Source of the DNA: Planctomycetota bacterium | GTDB taxonomy: Bacteria > Planctomycetota > Phycisphaerae > Phycisphaerales > SM1A02 | DNA length: 64,000 nucleotides | Assembly (NCBI GenBank): GCA_021414025.1 | Contig: JAIOPG010000004.1 | Location: forward strand, 124,001-188,000 | Reading direction: 5' to 3' | Shown here: positions 17,383 to 24,376 of the stretch, piece after piece | Layout of the letters: the number at the start of each line of letters is the position of its first letter | Numbering within the stretch: the first letter of the stretch is position 1 | The notes under the pieces: generated by a model | The model's database searches: none | What the model was told of the DNA's origin: nothing | What the model saw: the letters and a program-made list of their open reading frames with translations, nothing else | Position numbers and translations under genes: made by a program

Positions 17383-18348
17383 TCAACCGCGCCAGGCGGT
17401 GGCTTGGCCGATCATCTCGTGGACTTCGCGCGCCAGCCAGGAAAGAGCCCACAACATCGCGGCAAACACGGTGAAAACCACGCACCACTGCGTCTGGGCG
17501 ATCGACAGCATCCAGGCGGCGGCGGCCATGGGGGGGAACATCGCGGCGGCGCGGCCCAGCAGGCCGGCGGTCTCATTGGCGTCCCGCGCCGCCAGGGCCC
17601 GGGTGGATTGCCAGGCGAAGATGGCCATCGCCGCGATCGGCGGCAGCGTCCGCCATGCGTCGCCCTCGGGCCACTCCGCGGCGCCGCGCCGGATGGAGAG
17701 CCAGGCCAGTCCCGCGATCGCCGCCGCGGCGAGGAACGCCAGCAGGATCGTGGCCGAGCGGTCCAGTCGCGGGCGCTTCTCGAGCACCTTGTGCAGCAGC
17801 GATCCGGTGGCGATGGTCTGGACCAGGATCAGCGACGCGGGGAGGGTGAAGGGCTGTCCCATCCAGGGAATGAAAAAGCTGCCGGCCTGGGCCAGCCCCA
17901 GCATGAGCAGGCCGACCGCGGGAACGAAGCGGCCCATCGCGTTCCACATGGCGATGCCGAAGGCGGTGAAGATGGCAACGCGCACGCTGGACTCGCCGAA
18001 CATGTTGGCGCCGACCATGCTGGCGAAGAGCGCGCAGAAGGTGAGCAGCGTCGCCTGCGGTGTGGTGAGGCGGCCCGAGGAGAGCGGGCGGTTGCGCTGG
18101 AAGGTCTGGTCGCGGCGCGCGTCGAGCAGGTCGTTCATGCCGGCGGCGAATCCGAAGAGGCCGGAGCCGACCACCGCCGCCGCGAAGAGCACCGCCCACA
18201 GCGGCAGGGTGGAGACGGGAAGGTCGGACGCCGCCGGATCGAGCCGGGCCAGGATCGCCGCGAACATCAGGTTCACCGCGGCTCCCGCCGCCAGCGGAAT
18301 GCGCATCAATTGCAGGGCGGCAAAGATTCGGACCAGCGAAAGACGCAT
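17383..18348 (-). CDS. UbiA-family prenyltransferase-like membrane protein
   Basis: 321 residues, about eight or nine hydrophobic helices. The first Asp-rich motif of the family is intact: NDLLDARRDQTFQRNRPLSSG. This loop binds the Mg-diphosphate of the prenyl donor. The second Asp motif (DxxxD) expected roughly 100 residues later is not visible. The substrate is unknown; menaquinone, tocopherol-like or ether-lipid pathways are possible, and mqnE elsewhere in the window shows that the cell uses the futalosine route. Start: ATG 18357 overlaps a TAGCAT box, whereas ATG 18348 lies seven bases after it and is chosen. Confidence 0.8.
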   Translation of the reverse strand: MRLSLVRIFAALQLMRIPLAAGAAVNLMFAAILARLDPAASDLPVSTLPLWAVLFAAAVVGSGLFGFAAGMNDLLDARRDQTFQRNRPLSSGRLTTPQATLLTFCALFASMVGANMFGESSVRVAIFTAFGIAMWNAMGRFVPAVGLLMLGLAQAGSFFIPWMGQPFTLPASLILVQTIATGSLLHKVLEKRPRLDRSATILLAFLAAAAIAGLAWLSIRRGAAEWPEGDAWRTLPPIAAMAIFAWQSTRALAARDANETAGLLGRAAAMFPPMAAAAWMLSIAQTQWCVVFTVFAAMLWALSWLAREVHEMIGQATAWRG

Positions 18349-18355
18349 TCCATCC

Positions 18356-18361
18356 ATGCTA
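18356..18361 (-). promoter_or_regulatory. -10-like hexamer TAGCAT, 7 bases before ATG 18348
   Basis: Minus-strand TANNNT box overlapping an alternative upstream ATG (18357), so it argues for the downstream start. Confidence 0.4.
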
Positions 18362-18397
18362 CGGAATGGCCGATTGCGGCGAGTGCTTCAGGATCAC

Positions 18398-18403
18398 TAC
18401 CAT
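18398..18403 (+). promoter_or_regulatory. -10-like hexamer TACCAT, 9 bases before ribH
   Basis: TANNNT box in the 64-base region between the divergent UbiA-family gene and ribH; no Shine-Dalgarno before ATG 18413. Confidence 0.4.
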
Positions 18404-18412
18404 CACGCATCT

Positions 18413-18904
18413 ATGCGGCGCCACACGAGTGAATCAGCGGAAGTTCCCAGCGCGCTGGGCGTGCGCATCGGCATCGCCGCCGCCGAATATCACCGCGACA
18501 TCTTCGAGCGGCTGCTGGGCGGCGCCGAGAGTGCCTATCAAAAGGCGGGAGGACGCGCCGAGGACCTGCGCCGCGCCGGCGCCGAGGGAGTCTTCGATCT
18601 GCCGCCGCTGGTCGCCGAGCTGCTCCATCGCAAGGATGTCGACGGCGTGGTCGTGATCGGCTGCGTTCTCCGGGGCGACACGCGGCACGACCGGCACATC
18701 GTCGATGCGGCATTCGGACAGTTCACGCAGCTTGCGGCGGCGCACCGCAAGCCGGTCTCCCTGGCGGTGCTCACGGTGGACACCATGGGCCAGGCCAAGG
18801 CACGCTCTGGCGGACGAAAGGGCGACGCGGGGGCTTTCGCCATGAACGCGGCACTGCGCACCCACGCCGAGCTTCACAGACTTCGGGCGGAGAAGCATTC
18901 ATGA
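18413..18904 (+). CDS. ribH: 6,7-dimethyl-8-ribityllumazine synthase (divergent)
   Basis: 163 residues, the family length. It joins the ribityl-pyrimidine and a four-carbon phosphate in riboflavin synthesis. Recognisable blocks: GAEGVFDLPPLVAELL, VVVIGCVLRGDTRHDRHIVDAAF (active-site loop with the His after RGDT), PVSLAVLTVDTMGQAKARSG, and RKGDAGAFAMNAAL. Several positions differ from the consensus: the Asn after the first strand (usually RFN) is replaced in AAEYHRD, FELP is FDLP, and HFDYV is HDRHIV. It overlaps nusB by four bases (ATGA), a ribH-nusB pairing common in bacteria that supports the call. Confidence 0.9.
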   Translation: MRRHTSESAEVPSALGVRIGIAAAEYHRDIFERLLGGAESAYQKAGGRAEDLRRAGAEGVFDLPPLVAELLHRKDVDGVVVIGCVLRGDTRHDRHIVDAAFGQFTQLAAAHRKPVSLAVLTVDTMGQAKARSGGRKGDAGAFAMNAALRTHAELHRLRAEKHS

Positions 18905-19344
18905 GCGTTTCGAAAGATCGTCGCAATGCGCGGCGCTGCGCATTGCAAGCGATGTATGAAATGGATCTGGGTGGCGGAGCCGCCAGCCCGGACAACGCCG
19001 TCGACAGCCTGGCCGGCGCCTTTCGCGACGACGCGGAGATTTCTGAAAGCAAGGCGTGCCTCGAGCAGGGGCTCGAGCTTGCCCGGGCGGCGTGGTCGGC
19101 CCGGGAGATTTCCGACGTCGCCATCGCGTCGCTCTCCCCCGAGTGGCCCATCCACCGGCAGCCCGCGGTCGACCGCAACGTCATTCGCATTGCGGTCTAC
19201 GAGATCTCGCTGGGCGTCGAGCCGCCGGTGGCCGTGATTGACTCTGCCGTGGAGCTGGCCCGCGAGTTCGGCGGCGAACAGAGCCCCGCCTTCGTCAACG
19301 CGGTGCTGGACCGCTGGTGGAAAGAGCGCGGGGGCAAGCGCTGA
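18901..19344 (+). CDS. nusB: Transcription antitermination factor NusB
   Basis: 147 residues. RNA-binding all-helical protein that acts with NusE/S10 in rRNA transcription. The N-terminal RRNARRCALQAMYEMDLG and the C-terminal PAVDRNVIRIAVYEI, PPVAVIDSAVELAREFGGEQSPAFVNAVLDR segments are classic NusB blocks. It sits between ribH (ATGA overlap) and ftsY (TGATG overlap), so translation is probably coupled across all three. Confidence 0.95.
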   Translation: MSVSKDRRNARRCALQAMYEMDLGGGAASPDNAVDSLAGAFRDDAEISESKACLEQGLELARAAWSAREISDVAIASLSPEWPIHRQPAVDRNVIRIAVYEISLGVEPPVAVIDSAVELAREFGGEQSPAFVNAVLDRWWKERGGKR

Positions 19345-20279
19345 TGTTTCGCTCGGCGCTGGAGGCGCTGCGCCGCGGCATCTCCAAGACTGCGGCCTCG
19401 GTGGGCGGCGGACTTCGAACCGTGCTCAAGGGGCGCGACCTCGACGAGGAACTCATCGACCGGATCGAGAGCACGCTGGTCTCGGCGGACATGGGTGTGC
19501 GCGTGGCCCGCGAAGTGGTGGACGAAGTGCGCCGCGCCTTTCGCGGCGGCACCGCCAAGCGCGGCAGCGACGCCGTGGCGATTTTGAAAGACCGGTTGAA
19601 GGAGCGGCTGCGCGGAAGTGATCTGTCGCTGGCGCGGGTCGCCTCGGGGCCGACGGTGATCCTGGTCGTGGGCGTGAACGGATCGGGAAAGACCACCAGC
19701 GTGGCAAAGATCGCCAGGGCGTTGAAGGATGAGGGGCGCTCGGTATTGCTGGCGGCGGGGGACACCTTCCGCGCCGGCGCCGTGGCCCAGCTGGAAGTGT
19801 GGGCCAAGCGGCTGGACATCGACATGGTGCGCGGCTCACCCAACGCCGATCCGGCGTCCGTTGTGTTCGACGCGGCCGAGGCGGCAATCGCGCGCAAGGC
19901 GGACGTGCTGCTGGTGGATACTGCGGGGCGATTGCACAACCAGGAAGGTCTGATGCGCCAGCTTTCGAAGATCCGCGCGGTGCTGGCGAAAAGAATTCCC
20001 GGTGCGCCGCATGAGACGCTGCTGGTACTCGACGCCACCACCGGTCAGAGCGCCATCGCCCAGGCCAAGGCATTCGGCGAGGCAGCGGGCATCACCGGCG
20101 TCTTCCTCTCCAAACTCGACGGCACGGCTCGCGGCGGTTCGGTGGTCCAGATCCGCGACGAGCTCGGCGTTCCGGTGAAGCTGGTCGGCGTGGGGGAAAC
20201 CCCCGAAGATGTCGAACCCTTCGACGCCGACCGCTTCGTCGAGGCTCTCTTCGAGTCGCTCGACGATTTGAAGGAATGA
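19344..20279 (+). CDS. ftsY: Signal recognition particle receptor FtsY
   Basis: 311 residues: the NG core with almost no acidic A domain. GTPase that receives the SRP-ribosome complex at the membrane. N domain helices at about 1-95; G1 GVNGSGKTTS (110-119); the AGDTFRAGAVAQLEVWA insertion-box region (141-157); G3 VDTAGRLHNQEGLM; G4 LSKLDGTARGG; and GVGETPEDVEPFD near the end, which separates FtsY from Ffh. Start ATG 19344 overlaps the nusB stop by one base. Confidence 0.97.
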   Translation: MFRSALEALRRGISKTAASVGGGLRTVLKGRDLDEELIDRIESTLVSADMGVRVAREVVDEVRRAFRGGTAKRGSDAVAILKDRLKERLRGSDLSLARVASGPTVILVVGVNGSGKTTSVAKIARALKDEGRSVLLAAGDTFRAGAVAQLEVWAKRLDIDMVRGSPNADPASVVFDAAEAAIARKADVLLVDTAGRLHNQEGLMRQLSKIRAVLAKRIPGAPHETLLVLDATTGQSAIAQAKAFGEAAGITGVFLSKLDGTARGGSVVQIRDELGVPVKLVGVGETPEDVEPFDADRFVEALFESLDDLKE

Positions 20280-20289
20280 ACCGAGGGCC

Positions 20290-20295
20290 TACCAT
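20290..20295 (+). promoter_or_regulatory. -10-like hexamer TACCAT, 6 bases before ATG 20302
   Basis: A TTGAAG sequence at 20268-20273 lies 16 bases upstream and could be the -35; no Shine-Dalgarno follows. Confidence 0.4.
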
Positions 20296-20301
20296 GGCCC
20301 C

Positions 20302-20976
20302 ATGCGAATGGCGCGCCGTGGATTCACACTCATCGAACTGCTGGTGGTGATCGGCATCATCGGCCTGCTGATGGGCATCGCCTTTCCGGCCTTCTCCATG
20401 GTGCGTGCAGGATCGCGCAACGCGGTGTGCACCTCGAACCTGCGGCAGCTGGACACGCCGATCCGCGCCTACTCGCACTCCAACGGGGACCGGATTCCGA
20501 TTGCCAACATGTTGCCCGCGGTCGGTTTGCACGGACCCGAGAGCGGACTGCCCCAGTTGCTCAAGGGCTACATCGATCCGACCAGCGAGGTCTGGCTCTG
20601 TCCTGCCGATCTCGATTCGGAGAGCCTGGCCACCGGCACCAGTTACATGTACATGCCCGGACTGCTGCGCTTCACCCCCGAGGTGCAGATGGCGGTGGCC
20701 AAGAGCCTCTTCCTGCAGAAAAATCTTTCCGAGAAGGGAATGGCGAAAGCGCGGACCGATCTGGAAGGCCAGCTCATGGAGACCTTTTACACCGGCATCG
20801 ACAAGCGGCCCGGCGGGGTCGGACCGCGTGCGGGGTACTATCCGCTGCTCATGGACTCTGCGGACCGTCATCCTGGAACGCGCTCGCCGCGCAACGCCCT
20901 CTTCGTCGACGGGTCGGTGCGCGAGGCGATTCAACAGGAAGAGGAAGCGACCGCGGACCCGGAGCAATCCGAATGA
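20302..20976 (+). CDS. Pseudopilin-like protein (type IV prepilin N-terminus)
   Basis: 224 residues. The N-terminus is a type III prepilin leader: short basic MRMARRG, then FTLIELLVVIGIIGLLMGIAFPAF, with cleavage expected after Gly7 and Glu5 of the mature chain present. The rest is a soluble domain with a conserved CTSNLRQLD segment and an end, RNALFVDGSVREAI, like planctomycete DUF1559-type proteins with an H-x-DG tail. These proteins are numerous in planctomycetes; the role is unknown, presumably export or surface structures. It overlaps the next gene by four bases (ATGA). Confidence 0.85.
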   Translation: MRMARRGFTLIELLVVIGIIGLLMGIAFPAFSMVRAGSRNAVCTSNLRQLDTPIRAYSHSNGDRIPIANMLPAVGLHGPESGLPQLLKGYIDPTSEVWLCPADLDSESLATGTSYMYMPGLLRFTPEVQMAVAKSLFLQKNLSEKGMAKARTDLEGQLMETFYTGIDKRPGGVGPRAGYYPLLMDSADRHPGTRSPRNALFVDGSVREAIQQEEEATADPEQSE

Positions 20977-21680
20977 GCTTCGCCCTTCCTTACAAGATGC
21001 AGATGTTCCTTGAGGATCGCAGGAAGCTGGCGAAGATCGGCGGCGTTTTGTTCGCGGCCATTCTGATCTGCGTCGCCCTGGTCTGGAACTCCACACGCTT
21101 CCGCAAGCCGCCGAGCATCTTCGACACGCCCATCGACAACACACTGAGCTACCTCACGCTGAAGGATTTCTCCAAGCTTCCACTTGCCGAGCGCATCCGC
21201 TTCATGTTGGAGTTCGCCGACCGATTCCGCAGCATGAAGGCCAGCGAGAGCGCTGCGATGGCGGCGTTCCTGGCCGGCCTGGCCGGACCGGCCCGCGACC
21301 AGCTGCGCGACAACATCAAGTCGATCGCCAAGGACGTGCTCGCCGAAGGCGCCGAAACCTACATGTCGCTGCCGCCCTCCAAGCGCGGCGAGTTCATCGA
21401 CTCGTGGGTCGTGCAGTGGCAGCGCACCATGGAGAAGGCGGTGACCGGCAAGGAGGACAAGAAGTCCGACTCCGAGCGGCTCGACGAAATGCGCGACCAG
21501 GGCAAGCGCAACGAGGAGCGGCAGAGCGCCCGGGCCGGAGCCGGCGGCCTGAGCGACCGCGGGGCCAACGGATTTCTGGACATGTGGCAGGGGGAGATCC
21601 AGGGCAGCAGCACGCCGAAGGAGCAGGGGCAGATCACCAAGTTCCTCGACGATGTGCGGACGCGGATGATGACCCGCTAG
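20973..21680 (+). CDS. Membrane-anchored helical protein, unknown function
   Basis: 235 residues. One membrane helix at about 21-41 (LAKIGGVLFAAILICVALVW), then a helical, charged domain (DFSKLPLAERIRFMLEFADRF; GPARDQLRDNIKSIAKDVLAEGAETY) and a Lys/Asp/Glu/Arg-rich C-terminal region. No family recognised. Its four-base overlap with the upstream pseudopilin gene suggests that the two products act together, perhaps in envelope assembly; that is inference. The stop TAG coincides with a TAGAGT sequence before hrpB. Confidence 0.7.
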   Translation: MSFALPYKMQMFLEDRRKLAKIGGVLFAAILICVALVWNSTRFRKPPSIFDTPIDNTLSYLTLKDFSKLPLAERIRFMLEFADRFRSMKASESAAMAAFLAGLAGPARDQLRDNIKSIAKDVLAEGAETYMSLPPSKRGEFIDSWVVQWQRTMEKAVTGKEDKKSDSERLDEMRDQGKRNEERQSARAGAGGLSDRGANGFLDMWQGEIQGSSTPKEQGQITKFLDDVRTRMMTR

Positions 21681-21718
21681 AGTTGGCGCGTGCCCCCCAA
21701 GCGACAGCAGGTTTCGAA

Positions 21719-24226
21719 GTGAAGCGCGACGCGGACGACGCGGCAGCGCTGCCGGTTCGATTGATGGCCGCGCAGCTGGCCGCGGCGCTGGCGCGAACCG
21801 GTCGGCTGATCGTGACGGCGGAAACCGGCTCCGGAAAGACCACACAGCTGCCGCAGATTTTGGCGCAGCACGGGACCAAAGGCACAATTCTTGTGTTGGA
21901 ACCGCGTCGGCTTGCAGCTCGCCTTGTAGCGAGGAGGGTCGCAGCCGAGATGGGGACCGACCTGGGCGACACAGTCGGGTTTCGCACGCGATTTGATTCG
22001 GCGTGGAGTGCCAACACGCGGATCGGCTTTGTGACCGAGGGCGTCTTTCTGCGCATGCTGCTGGGCGATCCGCAGTTGCGCGGCGTCGGCGCGGTGATCG
22101 TGGATGAATTCCACGAGCGCTCCCTGCAGGCGGACATGGCAATCTCGGCGGTGGCGAGCTTGCAGAAAACCCGCGGCGACCTGGCCTTCGTGGTGATGAG
22201 CGCCACGCTCGACGCGCAGTCGCTGGCCGCGTCGCTCACCGCCGAGCACGTGCACGCGAGCGGCCGTAACTTTCCGATCACGATCGAGCACCGGCGCGAA
22301 CCCCTCTGGAAAGACATGCCCGCGGCCGCGGCGAAGGAGGCGGTGGAACTGGCGCAGCGCCTGCAGGGGGACGTGCTGGTCTTCATGCCCGGCGCCGCCG
22401 AGATCGACGCAACCCTTCGCGAGCTGCAGCCGCTGGCCCGCGCGTTGGAGATTGAAGTGCGCCGCCTGCACGGCTCCATGCCGCCGCAGGAGCAGGACGC
22501 GGCGCTCGATCCGTCGAAGCGCCGGCGCATCGTGGTCTGCACCAACGTCGCGCAGACCTCCATCACCGTGCCGGGGATCTGCGGCGTGGTGGACGCGGGT
22601 TACGCGCGCATCCATCGCTTCGACGCCAAGCGCGGCATCGACGTGCTGCGCCCCGAACGCATCAGCCGCGCCGCCGCCGACCAGCGCGCCGGCCGTGCAG
22701 GGCGGACCCGGGCGGGCTGCTGCGTGCGGCTCTGGAGCGAGGCGGACCACGACCGGCGCGAGGCCTTCGACCTTCCCGAGATCCAGCGGAGCGAGCTCTC
22801 GGAGGCGGTCATGCTGGCTGCGGCATTGGCGGGGAAACATGGGGATTTCCGCTGGATCGAAGCCCCGGCGGCGGAGTCCCTGAAGCGGGCGGTGGACAGC
22901 CTTCAGGCACTCGGGGCGATCGACGCCGCGGGCGCCCTGACTGCGCGGGGCCGGAGCATGAGCCGCATTCCGGCGCCGCCGCGAGTGGCGAGTCTGCTGA
23001 CCGAGGCGGCGCAGCGCGGATGTCTGCGCCGCGCCTCACGCTGGGCCGCCATCATCACTGAGCGCGACATCGTGCGCTCTGCGACCGCGACTGCTCTGCT
23101 GCACGCATTGCACGATGGCGATCCGCCGAGTGACATTCTGGTGCGCGAACGCGTCCTGGAGGCGTGGCAGGCGCGGAAGCTGCCGCGGTCAATCGAAGTG
23201 TCGGAGGAGGCGCTGCGCGAAGTGCTCCGCGCCGCCGAGCGCCTCGAGCAGGCGACGCGATCGGCGCTGGATCTGGAGCGGGAGGTCGATCTGGGCGCTT
23301 CGCTGGAGAACCTGACCCTGTCGCTGCTGGCCGGCTACGCGGACCACATCGTGTGGAAGCCCGACGCGCGGCGGCCGCATGTGCTCGCCTCCGGCCGGCG
23401 CAAGGCTCTGGTGGATCGCGATTCGGTGGTCTCGCACGCGGGCTTCTTGCTGGCGCTGGAGGCACGGGAGAATCCCGCAGATCCCGCGGCGCAGTTGCTC
23501 TCAATGATCGCTCCGATCGAGAAGGAGTGGCTCGAAAAGGTCATGCCACAGCGGTTTGCCACCAAGAAAGTCATCCGATGGAACGACACGCTCAAGGCCG
23601 TCGAGGAAGCGGAAGAGGAGGACTTCGACGACATCGTGCTCAGCTCGACCAGCCGCCCGCCCAAAGACCTTGCCCAGGCCGCCGCAATCCTGGTCACCAA
23701 GATTCGTGAGGGCGTCGTGTCGCTGCCGCTCTGGGACGATGAAGTGACGCAGTGGATCGAGCGGGTCCGCTGCGTGTCGCTCTGGCATCCGGAGCGAAAT
23801 CTACTGGCCTACGACGAGCGCGACGTTGAATGCATCCAGCTGGAGATCGTCAGCGGGGCGGTCCGCGCCAACGAGCTGCAGTCGCGGCCATGCCTCGCGG
23901 CCGTGAAGGAGGCGCTCTCCTACGAAGATCAACGCTTCGTGGAGAAGATGGCGCCTGCTGCTCTGAAGTTGCCCAGCGGCCGCTCGATGCCGCTCAAGTA
24001 CGAGGCGGGATCGCCTCCGCGCGGCGCGGCGAAGATCCAATGGCTTTACGGGCTCGACGCCACGCCGGCGGTCGGCGGTGGCCGCGCTCCGATCGTGCTG
24101 GAGATCCTCGGCCCCAACATGAGGCCCCTGCAAGTGACCGGCGACCTGGCAGGTTTTTGGCGCACGCTTTATCCGCAATTGCGAAACAACCTGAAACGGC
24201 GCTATCCAAAACATGAATGGCGCTGA
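21719..24226 (+). CDS. hrpB: ATP-dependent helicase HrpB (DEAH box)
   Basis: 835 residues, close to E. coli HrpB. Walker A ETGSGKTT (35-42), DEFH motif (129-132), SATLD motif III, a helicase C domain ending in the QRAGRAGRTRAG arginine-finger motif, and the HrpB C-terminal domain (LPSGRSMPLKY, then GDLAGFWRTLYPQLRNNLKRRYPKHEW), which is diagnostic for HrpB against HrpA. RNA helicase of unclear role. GTG 21719 is chosen because AGCAGG (21706-21711) lies seven bases ahead; TTG 21683 and ATG 21764 are alternatives. A ten-codon frame from GTG 21690 ends in a GTGA overlap with this start. Confidence 0.94.
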   Translation: MKRDADDAAALPVRLMAAQLAAALARTGRLIVTAETGSGKTTQLPQILAQHGTKGTILVLEPRRLAARLVARRVAAEMGTDLGDTVGFRTRFDSAWSANTRIGFVTEGVFLRMLLGDPQLRGVGAVIVDEFHERSLQADMAISAVASLQKTRGDLAFVVMSATLDAQSLAASLTAEHVHASGRNFPITIEHRREPLWKDMPAAAAKEAVELAQRLQGDVLVFMPGAAEIDATLRELQPLARALEIEVRRLHGSMPPQEQDAALDPSKRRRIVVCTNVAQTSITVPGICGVVDAGYARIHRFDAKRGIDVLRPERISRAAADQRAGRAGRTRAGCCVRLWSEADHDRREAFDLPEIQRSELSEAVMLAAALAGKHGDFRWIEAPAAESLKRAVDSLQALGAIDAAGALTARGRSMSRIPAPPRVASLLTEAAQRGCLRRASRWAAIITERDIVRSATATALLHALHDGDPPSDILVRERVLEAWQARKLPRSIEVSEEALREVLRAAERLEQATRSALDLEREVDLGASLENLTLSLLAGYADHIVWKPDARRPHVLASGRRKALVDRDSVVSHAGFLLALEARENPADPAAQLLSMIAPIEKEWLEKVMPQRFATKKVIRWNDTLKAVEEAEEEDFDDIVLSSTSRPPKDLAQAAAILVTKIREGVVSLPLWDDEVTQWIERVRCVSLWHPERNLLAYDERDVECIQLEIVSGAVRANELQSRPCLAAVKEALSYEDQRFVEKMAPAALKLPSGRSMPLKYEAGSPPRGAAKIQWLYGLDATPAVGGGRAPIVLEILGPNMRPLQVTGDLAGFWRTLYPQLRNNLKRRYPKHEWR

Positions 24227-24231
24227 CCCAA

Positions 24232-24243
24232 AAATCGCGATTT
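24232..24243. repeat. 12-bp perfect palindrome AAATCGCGATTT after hrpB
   Basis: Lies 6 bases after the hrpB stop, in an AT-richer spacer. Could be a protein-binding site or part of a 3' structure. Confidence 0.4.
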
Positions 24244-24312
24244 GGAAACACCGCGAAAATCCCTCGTTTGGACCGCGGATCGTCGAGTGCGACCATTTAG
24301 CGCAACTGCCTG

Positions 24313-24342
24313 TCAAATCACGCATTAGATGCGTCAATTTGA
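24313..24342. repeat. Nested dyad upstream of folC
   Basis: Outer arms TCAAAT / ATTTGA (24313-24318 and 24337-24342) enclose inner arms ACGCAT / ATGCGT (24320-24325 and 24329-24334) with a TAG centre. The right outer arm overlaps the candidate -35 of folC, so an operator role is plausible. Confidence 0.45.
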
Positions 24343-24368
24343 TCTCTAACCCTTGTTTTCGCTAGTAT
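24339..24368 (+). promoter_or_regulatory. Candidate folC promoter
   Basis: TTGATC (24339-24344), 18-base spacer, TAGTAT (24363-24368); ATG follows after 8 bases, so the transcript would be leaderless or nearly so. Confidence 0.45.
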
Positions 24369-24376
24369 CGTTCCTT

